Assembly (NCBI RefSeq): GCF_029873635.1 | Contig: NC_080418.1 | Coordinates: forward strand, 8,213,562-8,277,561 | Direction: 5' to 3' | From: Malania oleifera | Lineage: Eukaryota; Streptophyta; Magnoliopsida; Santalales; Ximeniaceae | DNA length: 64,000 bases | Shown here: piece after piece, positions 47,988 through 59,634 of the stretch | How the letters are laid out: each line of letters starts with the position of its first letter | How positions within the stretch are numbered: the first letter of the stretch is position 1 | The notes under the pieces: model-generated | Told to the model about the DNA's origin: nothing | What the model saw: the letters and a program-made list of their open reading frames with translations, nothing else | Database searches by the model: none | Position numbers and translations under genes: made by a program

Positions 47988-50900
47988 TCACTGCTGCGAT
48001 GAGCCTGGTGGTGCAGAATGCTGGTACTGCTGAGTAGCTGGTGGCGGTGGTGGTGGTGGTTGGGGCATGGCAGAATGATATGGTGGTGGAGGGTACTGTT
48101 GGTAAGGTGCAGGTGGTGGTGGTGGCATATATCCATATGGTGGATAAAATGGTTGGTGATACTGACCTTGTGGGGGTGGCATAGATTGGTAAGCATATTG
48201 CTGTCCCTGCTGCGGCTGCGGCTGCGGCTGCAACTGCAGCTGCGGCAGCTTCTCTGACCCAGCTTTGTTCTCTCCTGGTCCATTAGAAGCCCCTTCTTGG
48301 GATGGAACCACCGCGCCCATTCTTTGAGGATCCATGGATGGATAAAAGGTTCTCTCGTGCATAGGAGGAGGTGGTGGGATATTGAAGTAGTGCATCTGTG
48401 GGGGCTGATCTTGTGTACCAGGGGGTTGAAGTTGGTTCTGCTGTTGGGAAATAACTGCCCTTGGCAACATCCCACTGTGGGCCAAAGCCTGCTGTCTTGC
48501 CTCATCGGAGACTTCAGAGTCTGGTTTCGGTGCTTGAGGTCTACCCCACATCAACTTCAGCCTCAGGCCCTTTATCACCAGTTTGTTAGAAAGCTCTTCT
48601 GCTGCCTTCTCTGCACCTTCTCTGGTCGTGTAGGTTACAAATGCACATGCTCGTTGGAGAACCATCCGCACAGATTCAATTTCACCATGGGCATAGAAGT
48701 GGTCCCTTAGGTCCTGCTCAGTAACTCTGGCATCAAGCCCACCAACATAGAGGGTTTTAATGCTCTCATCCTCCGGGGGTTCTAGTGAGGGCATTTCCCC
48801 AGCCTTGTTGAGTAGCTTCAATGCAACTGGATCATTCACTCTGTTAAGCATCAGAGAAAAGAAAAACAAAAAAAAAATTGCAGATTAACATCACAAACTT
48901 CTAAAATTTCAGCATTGCACTGAACTGTCAAGCACATGTGTACTTGTGTGCAGGAGTTGTGAGAACATCGGATGGGATGCACTGCAGGGTAAATCCAGCA
49001 GTTAACACAAACATTGAGGCCAATACAAGGCTGCTAAATTCCATATCTATTACAATGACGACCAAAGGTAGGACAATAAAGGGGAAACCTAGGAAATTTC
49101 CAACCATAATGAATTCATGTCTAGGTTCAACTTTTGGTTTGCTTTCTTTACACATATAGATAATTTACTAGACATATTGATGAAGGGCCATCTACATCCT
49201 ATAAGCCGCCCATTTCGCACAAATATTATAGGCGTAGGTTTAGGAAATTGTGCTTGTATTAGGATTTCTTTGAATTATTTAGTGACTTCATTTAGTATTT
49301 TGTAATCGTGTGTTTTTAGTTGGGGTTATTCTTGTAAATATGAATTAGTAGTGGTAAAAGTGCTGGACATGCAACGGTTCTCATTTTGAAATCAGAATTG
49401 CTGCAGTTCCCCTATCTCTCTCTCTCTCTCTCTCCCTCTCTCTCCCCCGTATGTTCCTTGCTACTCATGTTCTACTTCCTCTCTCATCTCTGTTCTGTCT
49501 TGAAATCAGAATTGCTGCAGTTCCCCCCCCCCTCTCTCTCTCTCTCCCGTATGTTCCTTGCTACTCATCTTCTTCTTCTTCTTCTTTTTCTCCAATTTTC
49601 TCAATTCTCTCTCTATTTCTGAGTTCCACTACTTGTCTATTCACCTCTAGCAAGACAACTTCTAAACTACCACTCCTACATTGTACAATAGTCAAATCAT
49701 CAGCAGCAACACAAGCTACATGTTGCAGTTTTCACAATCTCCCGATACCCTAGTAATTTCCAGCATCATTATCACTCTAGTTTCAAAAATTGATGCCACT
49801 AAACTTCTTCATGCCAGAATAAAATATACTAAAAAAAAAAAAAAGGATAGAATTTTGAAACTAAATCCAAATCCATTTGATGCTCTCTCTCAAAAGAACA
49901 AAATAAGTCAAACTTAGGAAGGCAGTGGGGAATTGACCTACTAACTGCAACTCAATTTTGAAATGCTAACTGATTTAAATTGACTAGCAACAAAAGCCCA
50001 TTGACATTGTTGAAAAACACAAATTATACTTTTCAAGGATGCTCGTAAAAGGTTTTCCATCCCTCTAAAAATGAGACAAACCAGAAAGAATGAAACCATA
50101 AGTTTGTCACTACGCTCTTAACCTAAACCTACTTTGTTTTGTGTGCACAACAGTGACAGATATGCACATGGACATGGACCATCAAACCCAAGGACAGATT
50201 CTTTAATGGGAAAAATCTAGCCCCACACAAGCTAATAAGAAGCCACATAATTTGAGATTAAAGAGATTGAAAAAACAAGACTTACCCATAATAACGATCT
50301 TTAATATTTTGCTGGGATAACTCCCCAGTGACAGGCATCTCATGCCTATAAGGGCATTCAGCACCTCTAGTGCATTCACCCCGTACATAGAAACTACAAA
50401 CATGGGCTCTATTTCTTTTGTAATATGGTGTCGTCCTTTGAAGCTTCAAAATAGTGTCGTTTGCAGGAAACTTGCCATATGAGGACTCATAATTTATACC
50501 AGCTCTGGCCTGCATGAAGTGATAATCACAAAAAATTAGAACAAAAATAATATTGTAATGGGAGGGAAAACAAATGGCCATAGGCCTATAGTTATCTGAC
50601 GTCTAAATGAATTCCAGCAGCAACCCAATCATTTAAATGCATGTCTTGTACAAAAAACAGCCAACTATTTGGCTCTAAAAACATTGAATCTCCATCTTGG
50701 TCAAAGAAGTGTGGTCCTCTGGCCACTCTGGCAAATTATGGAATAAACACATATCTAACTCAATAATAAAAAGCTCAGGAAACCACAACACAATGTTGAA
50801 TCTCCAACAAAAACTCCACTTCTGCTCAGGAAGAGAATTTTTTTTTTACGACTCCTCTCTTTCCCCCCTCAAAATGAGTTAAAAGGGTTAAACGTTGACA

Positions 50901-53900
50901 AAAGTGACAAGGATGGGATATGCCGAATGGGAATGAGTAAGAAAATAGAGAAGGCTTCAGGTACATAAGGGCAACAGAATTAAGGGGCAACTTACGTTCC
51001 TAATTTGACTGGAGTTAAATGAAGATCCTGTGAAAACCAGAGGACTGTCAGAATCAAACTTGGGAAGGAAAATGGCCAAAACATGAAGGGGCTATGAATG
51101 TAGTAAAAAAATAATGTAAGCTCATCAACAAAAGGTGAACTTGCTGCCCAGAAAAGAAGAATAAAAAAAAAAAAATTGGTAATCAATAATGACAAATAAA
51201 CTCTGAAATTTAATGCCACTTTCCCCCCCCTTTTTTTTCCTGAAGTATTTGGCCTTCAAATTACAATTGTAATAATTTAAAAAAAAAAAAACTTAATCGG
51301 ACAAATGAAAGTTGTCTTAAATCTAAATTTCCAAAAATAATTTAATGCAAGAGATGTAACATCCCACTTCTACTCCATCACGATGATAATGGTATATAAA
51401 TATGAATTACTGATTTAATACTGATGACAGTTTATCATGCTTCTGTATCATGATTCTCCACAAACATTCCAAAAGCTAACATGCATGCATTTCAGCTAGT
51501 TTTGCTTTATAAACAGATTACCTAAATTCGCTAAATTAGTTAGAATCAGCTTCAAATTGAACATGAATATACCTTGCGGTCATGCTCTTCTGCAAAGTAT
51601 TCTCTATTCACATCACTCTTTGGGATTGCATCATTCGAATTGATTGATAGAGCTGTATCTCGAACCTGAACTGGTAACCCGTATTCAAGATCCAAAAGGC
51701 AAACCTGACAAACATTTTTCAACTTGCTGCATGTTTGGCAAACCTCAGTTTTTTTAAATCTTGCATCACGACCTGGCCTCCACCTAAAAACCGTGAAGGG
51801 GCGTGTACAAATCTTGCACTCCTTATCATAAACAGATCTAGTCTGCATTTAAATGAATCATTACCAATAGGGTTATAGCAAAATAAAAAGAATACTGTTG
51901 CCCAATATAGACATTGAAATTGATTTGAAAAAATCATTTTATCGCAAAATGTAAGAGAAACATTAACATCACACTGGTATTTACATTTAAATGACAATAT
52001 CACACCTCTAGTACAGCAACTATAAATTTGAAAAATGGGGGTCAAATAGTCCCCTGCAGAGCAATAATCTCTTCAAAACTACCATTAATTTGTTAATCAT
52101 GTTAAAAGTTCTCATTATTAACTTATTATCATACAGGTCGCATTGTTTGTAGGCTATTTTCATAGTGGAAAATATGGGGAAAGATATGCTTTGATAGATG
52201 GCTGTTCCTCATCACTGGTAAAACATTAGTTATGATTGGAAGGAAGTGGAGATAATAGAAACTAGAAAATAAATTTAAACGTTTCTCACTATATACATTT
52301 TACCAAATTCATTGCGGGTAATGATTCTCAAATTTGCTTTTGGGAAGACATTTGGTAGGGTGATTCTGCTCTCTTCATCTCTTTTCCTTATCTATATCTT
52401 CTTTACTCTCAGTGCGTAATGACGCCATTTCTTCTTTTTTTATCTCTAATGGATATATTATTTCTTGAAACTTCTATTTTCGTAGATCTCTTAATGATAG
52501 GAAGGTGGCAAACCATCTGCGCTGTTGTTGTTATTGGAGGGCTGTTATCCTCCCCATAGGACAGATATTTGATAGTAGCCTAGTAGCTCTTTTTTCCCTT
52601 TGGAATTCATTCTTGTGAATCTTTTTTTTTTTTTTTGAGCATTTGATTGGTGCTAACACGCCCTTTTTGCTTCATCACAGTATTTTAAGGCAAGAGTCTC
52701 CTTAAGTATTAAGAAATTTATTTGGTTGGTTAATCATTAGACTTCACAGTTAACATCAACAATATGTTGCAATGTAAGATACCTTCAAAAGCTTAATGAA
52801 GCAGAATGGTACCAAGGAATTGCTGCCAAGAAACAAAATTAGAAGAGAAATAAGGGACATAAAAATAGGAACAGAACAGCAGTTAGGGCCTGGGGGAAAA
52901 GGTAAAGGAGAGGGGAAAAAGGAGGAAAAGAAGAGAGGAAAGAGATAAAATTGAGGCGAAATTCGCGTCAAACTTCTCAATTCAAATTCATCAAAAAACA
53001 ACTAATACATGCCTTTCACACATTTTCTATAAGAAAAATTACATAAAACTACACTAAACCCTTAAGACACATATAACTACAAACAAATCCCTAAAAAAAC
53101 ACATAGATTACAAACAAACCCCAAAACACACATAAGTCTACAACAAGAAACTAAACACACATAATAAATTACCAATTAACTAAACAAATTTGGGTTTAGG
53201 ACCCAACAGTCCCTTGACCCTATTCTTTGAAATTGGTAACCCAAGTAAGTCAAATGATCCATCCAAACACCCACTTCCTGTCCTAAATCACTTTATTTTT
53301 GGATGTGTGTTTGCTTTGACAGTTCCAAATTTCCCTTCCCTTTTTTTTTTTTTTTGCACTTGGAGGGGTTGGAATAAGTTGTTCGGTTTATTTTGTGAGA
53401 AGCAGGTTTGTTCGGAATCAGCGGAAGATTTGTCGGGTATTGTCTAAACAGATTTTGGCAGGGGTGGAAAGGGCTCAGCATTGTGGAGAAGTGGGATTTT
53501 AGCAGCTATTTGGAATTTGGTTGGAACAGAAATCACGTATCTTTACACAGGGAATAAGATTATGTGGTCTTTGCTATGGGCCAGGATTCATTACAGGGCT
53601 TCATATTGGTATTTTGCAACTGGTTCCTTTAAAGGAGTAGGTTTTTGGATTTACAGTGCCCACGAAATTAACAGGCTTTGTAATTTTAACTTCAGTTTTT
53701 TTTCTCCCCCTTTTGCACAATAGAGAATTTCTTGTTCTATTTTTTGTACATTCTATCTTCTTTCATGAACTTTATTTTTGAATTTTCGAAAAAAAAAAAA
53801 AGTAATTTTTTTCTCCAATTCTATTGTTTTGAAGGAAGAGAGAAGAGATGAGAGAGCTTTTTTCTCTCATTTTCTCTTGTTTGGGAAGAAGACTTATTTT

Positions 53901-54471
53901 TTTCTGGTAAGATAGAACTGCAGAGAAGTGGAGGGGAAAAGGAGACTGAAGAGGAGGTTCAATTCTCTCCAAGACTCGGAGAAAAGGGGAGAAAAAAATA
54001 ATGATGAATAGGGAATTTCTTTCCTCTTCCCCGCTCGTCTTCCCCCCCAATGATTTCTGTTTCTTCTCGTCTACTATATTCCCTTCTATAGGGTTCTTTC
54101 CTTTACCCTCCACTTCTCACCACCCCAAAGACGAAGGTAAATCGATTTCTTCAACAAATCTTTAATTTTCTCATGATTTTTTCAATCAATCACGTATAAA
54201 ATTACACAACAAATCAATGCAAATATAAGAAACTTCACATGTAAACTCAAATTTTTATGCATTTAAAACCAAACTTCGGTTCCTTAAAAAATCATCGAAA
54301 TCGAAAGGAAAATAAGCCCTGGATGGGAAAGAAGGTGTACAAAAAATTAACGAGAGAATACCATACCATACGAACGTAGGGGTTATCGCCGAGGCAAGAT
54401 TCACAGATGATCGGGAAATCCGATCGCTCCCAACCATCAGCCTCCAGATCTCTCAGTAACCTATGCGCCAT
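47988..54471 (-). CDS. MAC5A: CCCH zinc-finger and RRM protein of the Prp19/MOS4 complex (MAC5/RBM22 type)
   Basis: Plant relative of human RBM22 and yeast Cwc2/Ecm2: a spliceosome component that binds U6 and pre-mRNA near the catalytic centre, in the MOS4-associated complex. Exons (minus): 54471-54367, 51842-51573, 50509-50286, 48840-47988, all GT-AG and in phase, giving 483 codons (Arabidopsis MAC5A about 481). Layout: N-terminal Cys-rich zinc region (CESC near residue 23, then CKIC, CQTC and CQVC pairs); a C-X7-C-X5-C-X3-H finger at Cys163, Cys171, Cys177, His181; an RRM from about 228 with RNP2 LYVGGL (230-235) and RNP1-like ACAFVTY (264-270); a Pro/Gln-rich tail from about 305. The start ATG at 54471 gives the family N-terminus MAHRLLRD. 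Whether it is the MAC5A, B or C ortholog is not decided by sequence alone; adjacency to SR45a favours A. Confidence 0.93.
49386..49572. repeat. tandem duplication in MAC5-like intron 3
   Basis: GAAATCAGAATTGCTGCAG followed by a CT-run and GTATGTTCCTTGCTACTCAT occurs twice, starting at about 49388 and 49502 (unit about 114 bp). The first CT-run is TCTC-rich and the second begins with a C-run. The preceding 49240-49380 looks like transposon-derived sequence but could not be named. Confidence 0.7.
51843..53340 (-). other. left part of MAC5-like intron 1
   Basis: AT-rich intron DNA with T- and A-runs (52620-52640 and others). No gene or nameable repeat was seen; the intron acceptor is AAATGCAG at 51850-51843 on the minus strand. 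Confidence 0.5.
53350..53801 (+). mobile_element. 5'-truncated L1-type LINE tail in MAC5-like intron 1
   Basis: The plus-strand reading near 53475-53640 resembles the end of plant L1 ORF2 just after the zf-RVT domain (pattern ALW..G..AAIWN, then [15 protein letters not shown]). A T-rich 3' UTR and an A-run at 53788-53801 follow. About 450 bp remain, with several frame breaks. It is antisense to the host gene. Confidence 0.5.
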
Positions 54472-54660
54472 CTTATATTCTCTCTCCCTCCCTCCCTCCT
54501 CTCTCTCGCTATTCCAGATTGCACGTCGTCACCGCCTTCGGAATTTGCACGTTGAATATATGAGGGCGTCCGGTCCTGCGCTGCAGTGCCTGAACCCTAA
54601 TTTCCAGGTGCAAAACGCGACGTCTTGCAGACACAGGAAGCTTCTTCAATAGAAGTTTGG
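54472..54660 (-). promoter_or_regulatory. MAC5-like 5' UTR and proximal promoter
   Basis: Upstream of the start codon on the minus strand lies a GA-rich leader (GAGAGAGGAGGGAGGGAGGG, at about 54507-54480), followed by GC-rich sequence. No TATA box was recognised. The exact transcription start is unknown. Confidence 0.4.
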
Positions 54661-55165
54661 ATAATGATCGACTCAAAAGCAAGGAAATAAAATAAAATAA
54701 ATTACTTTGGGATTTTAGGGCTCCATATAAAAATTCGATTTTTTTTAAATAAAAAACATATGATTAAATTTACTCTTTATATTTTGCTATAAGAAATAAA
54801 TAAATAAACATAAAATACACCAAATTAATCAACAAAAAAATCAATACCTTAGAATGGGAGATACACAAAGTTTGATACAATAATTGAATAACTTTAAACG
54901 AGTGATTTTCATTCAATTGTCGATGGAGCTTGAACCAGTGATTTAAACTTAAAGTTGACAAATGTAATAATAATGGAACCTTTATTGAAATCTACTTTTG
55001 ATGAGTAAAGATGCTGATAGGATCCTTCTAATCAAATCATGACAAGCACGTCAATGTCATTTGGTATTGGGAATCTTAAAAAATATCTTCTTGAGATTGA
55101 TCATCATCTTCATCGCTATTGCTGCTGTTGATTAAAGAACAAAGAGATTCTTTGAGGAGTTTCTT
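54661..55165. other. AT-rich spacer, possibly partly virus-derived
   Basis: No gene was recognised. The stretch 55017-55165, just left of the solo LTR, reads on the minus strand as an acidic DEDDD-type segment and might belong to the same pararetrovirus-like fossil as 57319-58535. This is weak. Confidence 0.3.
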
Positions 55166-57313
55166 TGTAACAACCTGATTTTCATGCCATTTTTTTCCAC
55201 TTAAATATATATATCAAATCCCTCTATATAATCTGCAAAAACCATCTCAGACCCCAAGGAAACACTGAAGAAACTCTGTTCACATTACATCCCTAAGTAA
55301 CGGTAAACATTAAATTGTAAACTATATTTACAATATCAGAAATCTAGAAAGTCCTAAAATATACATTACAAAACTCTCAGTGACATCCGTCAAAAACCCT
55401 AGGATCTACCCAAACGACCAACACCCAAGAAACACTCACCCTTCAAAAAGGGCAGCGCAAGAACCTCTCTACCTGCGAGCTTGATCTGCTTGTCTAACTA
55501 GATCACCTGAAAAAAAAATGTTAAGTCACTGAGATAAGACAACACTTAGTAGGAAAAGATATGCTATCACTAGTGTGTGGCAACTGATTTATACCATACA
55601 AATAATATTTATTATAGTTTAAAATACAATTGTATATTTGAGTTTTCTAGTTACACATAATTCTAGTATTACAATAAATCAATTGTTGTACTGTAAATTT
55701 GTATGTATAGAAAGAATTGTGATAATACCCTAGGAACTGAATGTCATGATTTAACCCTTTATGACAGGGTTGTGCGGCTCATAAGCGGGACTTAACACTT
55801 GTTGGCCCACCAAGTAAGTCAATCTGAAACTCTACCAATCATCAATCTGACCCACTGCAATCTCTCCGGGCACGATAACTAATCTCTACCTCCTCAAACC
55901 GACCTCCTCAACCCAGAATACAGGAGAGACTGCAATCTCTCCATAGACACGATTGACGGAATCCACATACTATCTGAGATATGTAGTTGCACTCTGATCT
56001 GAAAATAGCAACGGTACCATACTCTGCTGTTTGAATATGACTAAATAATTCAATACTATTTAGTACTGATACTTATAGTTATCTTACTATGTTTACCATG
56101 ATTATGTAATAACCATAACATTCTTAAACTGATATGCATAATCTGAATATCTGACTGAATAGCTGAATAATTGAGTGTTATGATTCTGTAATCATGGCAT
56201 TCTGAAGAATATTATAAGTCATATTTTCTGAAAACTGTATATTGATATTTTCTACTGATATACTGTAAAATATTTGTCTGTATAATACCTATCTGTAAAA
56301 TATATATGTATATACATATACGTTGTAATTCATAATTCTATAAAAAATAGTAAAACATGTTTATATGCAAAAATATTGTAAACTATGTTATTCTGGAAAA
56401 CTGTATAAATCCTGAACTAATCCAATATTAACTCATGCCACACAATTAAAATAAATAAAAACCCCTGTAATAAAACCTGTATTTTCTAATAATAAAAATA
56501 ATTTATACCCTGTAGAATTCACCTCGAAACACATATATACTACCGATGTAATTTATGAAATTTCTAGCATAGCATATTTTCCTTTACCTATCTAACTGGG
56601 AGGTTGGCCTCCACTCAACTCTCCACCCTCGGTGTACCAAACCCCAAAAAACTATATTTATATATACAAATTTTCCAGTAAATTAGCACTCATATTTCCT
56701 GAGATTGCCTATTCATAATTCCTTGAACTATAATTTACTTGGCTCTCGAACAGATACTTGTTGGGGTCATCAACCCATGACTATAGGGGCCTAAAACACC
56801 ATATTCTTGAGAATATGACATCCCAAATTTATTCCACAAAACACTAGTATATTCTCATATAATACAAAATCTGACCCCAAATAATACTGATAATACTAAA
56901 AATACCTAAAAATCCACTTACCCAAATTTTAGGATGGTTCCAAAACTGCTCAAATTGAATTTCCGATCTAATTAGGTTGTAAAGAATCTCCCCAAGATCA
57001 CCGTGATAGCTTTTGATCGTCGAACCGGGGAGAATTGGAGCCAGAAATTTAGAGAGAAGTGAGAGAAATCATTTCCTAGAGAGAGAAAATGAGTGAGAGA
57101 GAGAGAGAGAGAGAGAGGAATTTTTTGTTGAAAATTCGTCTTCTACATGTTTATAAGTGGCTGGCCGCGTGGCCTCATCGATGAGACATGCGTCCATGTC
57201 GACGACCTTGAGAAGACGATTCATCGACGAACGCTCCTGTCCCTTTCTGTGAAATTTCCTTTTTCTTTCCTTTTCTTATTATTTAATTACTATAAATTCT
57301 CCGGGTCTCTACA
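55166..57313 (-). mobile_element. solo LTR H (Ty3/gypsy)
   Basis: Bounded by TGTAACAACCTG and GGGTCTCTACA, 2.15 kb, with a perfect 5-bp duplication TTCTT at 55161-55165 and 57314-57318. Minus orientation follows from the TCACTGAGATAAGACA motif and the ATCACCTGAAAAAA stretch. Contains the GGTTGTGCGGCTCATAAGC block near 55768, a (GA)n run at 57094-57116 and the palindrome cluster at 57174-57233. No internal part remains. Confidence 0.85.
57174..57233. repeat. TCGTCGACGA palindrome cluster in LTR H
   Basis: Three diverged copies (CTCATCGATGAGAC, ATGTCGACGACC, TTCATCGACGAACG), upstream in LTR orientation of a TTATAAAC box near 57155-57148. It is the shortest and most eroded of the clusters. Confidence 0.65.
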
Positions 57314-57318
57314 TTCTT

Positions 57319-58535
57319 ATATTCTGATTTTGATGATGTTACAACAAGGTGAGCTTGAGAAAGTCTTTTTAAGTTTAAAAAATTTGAGGTTGAGCTAAAC
57401 TGCTATTGAAACCATCGTTGAACTGTCGTGAGAGTAATAGTATTGCAATTGGGGAAATTTGCCCACCATTTCCCATGGAATTGACAAGCGAGAGAGAAAG
57501 CGAAGTCATATTCCCCAATTTGAACATAGTCTCAGCATAAAATCCATGGAACTTTGAATTTAGTACAAAATCTAAAAAATTGCAACTTCGTTGTCTCAGA
57601 TGTTAATCCTTTTTTGAAAATATTCAAGGCTTTCTTTAGAAAAATCTCTTTGGCAGAGTTGCAATCTACTCAAAGCAAAAATTCTTTATTGAAAAGATAA
57701 TCTCGAAATTTTTGAATACATAAAACAATTGATAAATCTTCTTTTTTGATAGTAGAATAATTAAGTCGAGGACCATACCAAACTCTTGAGTGAAATCTAA
57801 CTAGTCTCTCAGATAGAAGTATTTGAAGATGTAGATGGTTAGTCGATTAGGCTTGTGAATTGGGATTCAACTACTTCGATATGCTGATCAGTTGATTGTT
57901 TGTTGACAACATTAATTTTATTTGAGGTGGATGGATTATTTATTGAGAGTTTTTCTATTTTTTTTTATAAATTTCTTCTAACAATGAATCAGGCTTCTTG
58001 AAGCTTATTAAGTATTGGTCTGGAACTTCGGCTAGTATAAAAATAGGTTTTTTGACGTTAAATGGTTGTTGAATGATTTTATCTCTCTTCTCCCCTTGAT
58101 TTGAAAAAAATAAAAAATATGAGTGTATCAATTTTTTCAAGTCTGATGAGTTATTGAGCAACTGTATTTAAAATTTGATTTGAATAATTATTTTGACTTT
58201 GAATATTTTTAACATCTTTTAATGTTGCATTCATTGATTCAGGTAATTTTTTGTCTACTATTTGAAGGGTGTAGCGATGAGCTCTCTTCCCTCAATATTA
58301 AACTTGAATTCTCCAAATGGAGGATGAACTAACTTTACGACTTTATGATCTGAAAGCCGCCAAGTTTTGAAACCAAATTTTTTTAGAGTGTTGACTAATT
58401 TGTAATCAAACGGAGTATGAATACATTCATACCATGTTAAAAAATCAATGTTTGTTTTCATGATATTCATGTACTGGTGCCACATGGTTGAAGCTGATTA
58501 AGTTCTTTAAATGAATATTTTTTTTAAACAACTCT
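57319..58535 (-). mobile_element. endogenous pararetrovirus-like fossil (Caulimoviridae)
   Basis: Minus-strand readings include NYSTIKKEDLSIVLCIQKF near 57770-57710, the RNase H region of plant pararetrovirus polyproteins as I recall it, and an upstream segment (58485-58258) with WHQYMNIMKTN and LTWYECI resembling the same virus-derived family. It is a partial, broken copy with multiple breaks, old, and looks to have been split by the solo LTR at 55166-57313. Family identity rests on memory of these motifs. Confidence 0.55.
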
Positions 58536-58658
58536 TGTAACGACTCGAAGAATAATAGTATTTAAATAATAAAAGAAAAGGAAATGGAAACCAGAAACAG
58601 AAGGAGGCAGTTGATGACGTTGCATTTTGAAAAGGATAATCCTGAGGATTTTTTCAGC

Positions 58659-58848
58659 ACTCGTCAATGAACACAGGGGACTCGTCGACAAGGGTATAAG
58701 AGGAGCTCGTCGACGAGGATAGGACTCATCGACGAGAAGACACCGAGAGAGAGAATTTGTGGAAACCTGAAATTCGTCGATGAGGGTTTAAGTTCGTCAA
58801 CGAACTTTCTACAGGACTCGTCGACGAGGTGACATGGCTCGTCGACGA
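58659..58848. repeat. TCGTCGACGA palindrome cluster in LTR F
   Basis: About eight copies or variants (CTCGTCGACAAGG, CTCGTCGACGAGG, TTCGTCGATGAGG, CTCGTCGACGAATCC and others) spread over 190 bp, ending about 10 bp before the TATA box. Confidence 0.8.
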
Positions 58849-59467
58849 ATCCCACAATATAAATAGGGTTAAACGAAAATTTTCAGTCATTTTCCTGCGC
58901 TGACTCCCTCTCTCTCTCCTCATACGGTTTCTCCTCCTTCTCACTAAGATTTTGGGCCGAATTTCCGCCAGTTCGATAATTTGAAGCCACCACGACGCTC
59001 TTGGGAAAGTTCTCTGCAAGTTTGCCGGAGCGGATCGTCGGTGAGGCTGAGTTAGAAACCATCCCAAATCCAGGATAAGGCTTTCTACTCAGTATTTGGT
59101 TATTTGACAGTTGTAGGAATTGTTATACGCATAGAAATACTGAATTTTAGTTATAGAGAATGTTGTTTCCAGGGTGTTGAATTGAGAACCCTGCGGGTGC
59201 GGGGCAGATTTTCTTATGGGCTTTCCAAGAATCAGGCAAGGGGATAAACTAAGCTAATATTTTATGAAAAATATGTATATTGTTATAGCATTTGATTTTA
59301 GGAAAAAAAATATATATTTATATATGATTTAAATTTTATAAAATACTGTTGAAAATGATGATATGTTGAATATGCGAAAAACCTGTTAGTGTGGCATAAG
59401 TAGAAATTATTATGAAATACTAATTTCAGGGAATGTGTTAATGATACGGATTTTTATAATGGAAAAC

Positions 59468-59630
59468 TGGCGTACGGGCCGAGATTTTTATATGTTTTTC
59501 CAGCGTACGGGCCATGCTATATGTATGATTTGTCAACATACAAGCTGAGCTATGGATATATTTTGCCATCGTACAGGTCGTGCTATGGACGTATTTGCCA
59601 GCGTACGAGCTGAGCTATGTATATTGTGAC
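59468..59630. repeat. tandem repeat in LTR F, unit about 40-50 bp
   Basis: Four imperfect units built on CCAGCGTACGGGC(C) followed by a TATGxATAT-type spacer: near 59468, 59501, 59535 and 59566, with a last copy at 59598. LTR-internal minisatellite. Confidence 0.7.
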
Positions 59631-59634
59631 AACC

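Larger units (their letters stand above)
58536..59634 (+). mobile_element. LTR F (Ty3/gypsy), interrupted by element G
   Basis: Starts TGTAACGACTCG at 58536 and resembles LTR C in its first 300 bp (shared AGAAACAGAAGGAGGC and TTGCATTTTG). It contains the palindrome cluster, a TATAAATA box near 58860, a CT-rich leader and a tandem block at 59468-59630. It stops at 59634 where the next element starts; its remainder would lie beyond that element, outside the window. Confidence 0.7.

Noticed and set aside
48018-48257. Trp/Leu-rich open frame on the + strand
   Set aside because: It is the antisense shadow of the Pro/Gln-rich tail of the MAC5-like protein.
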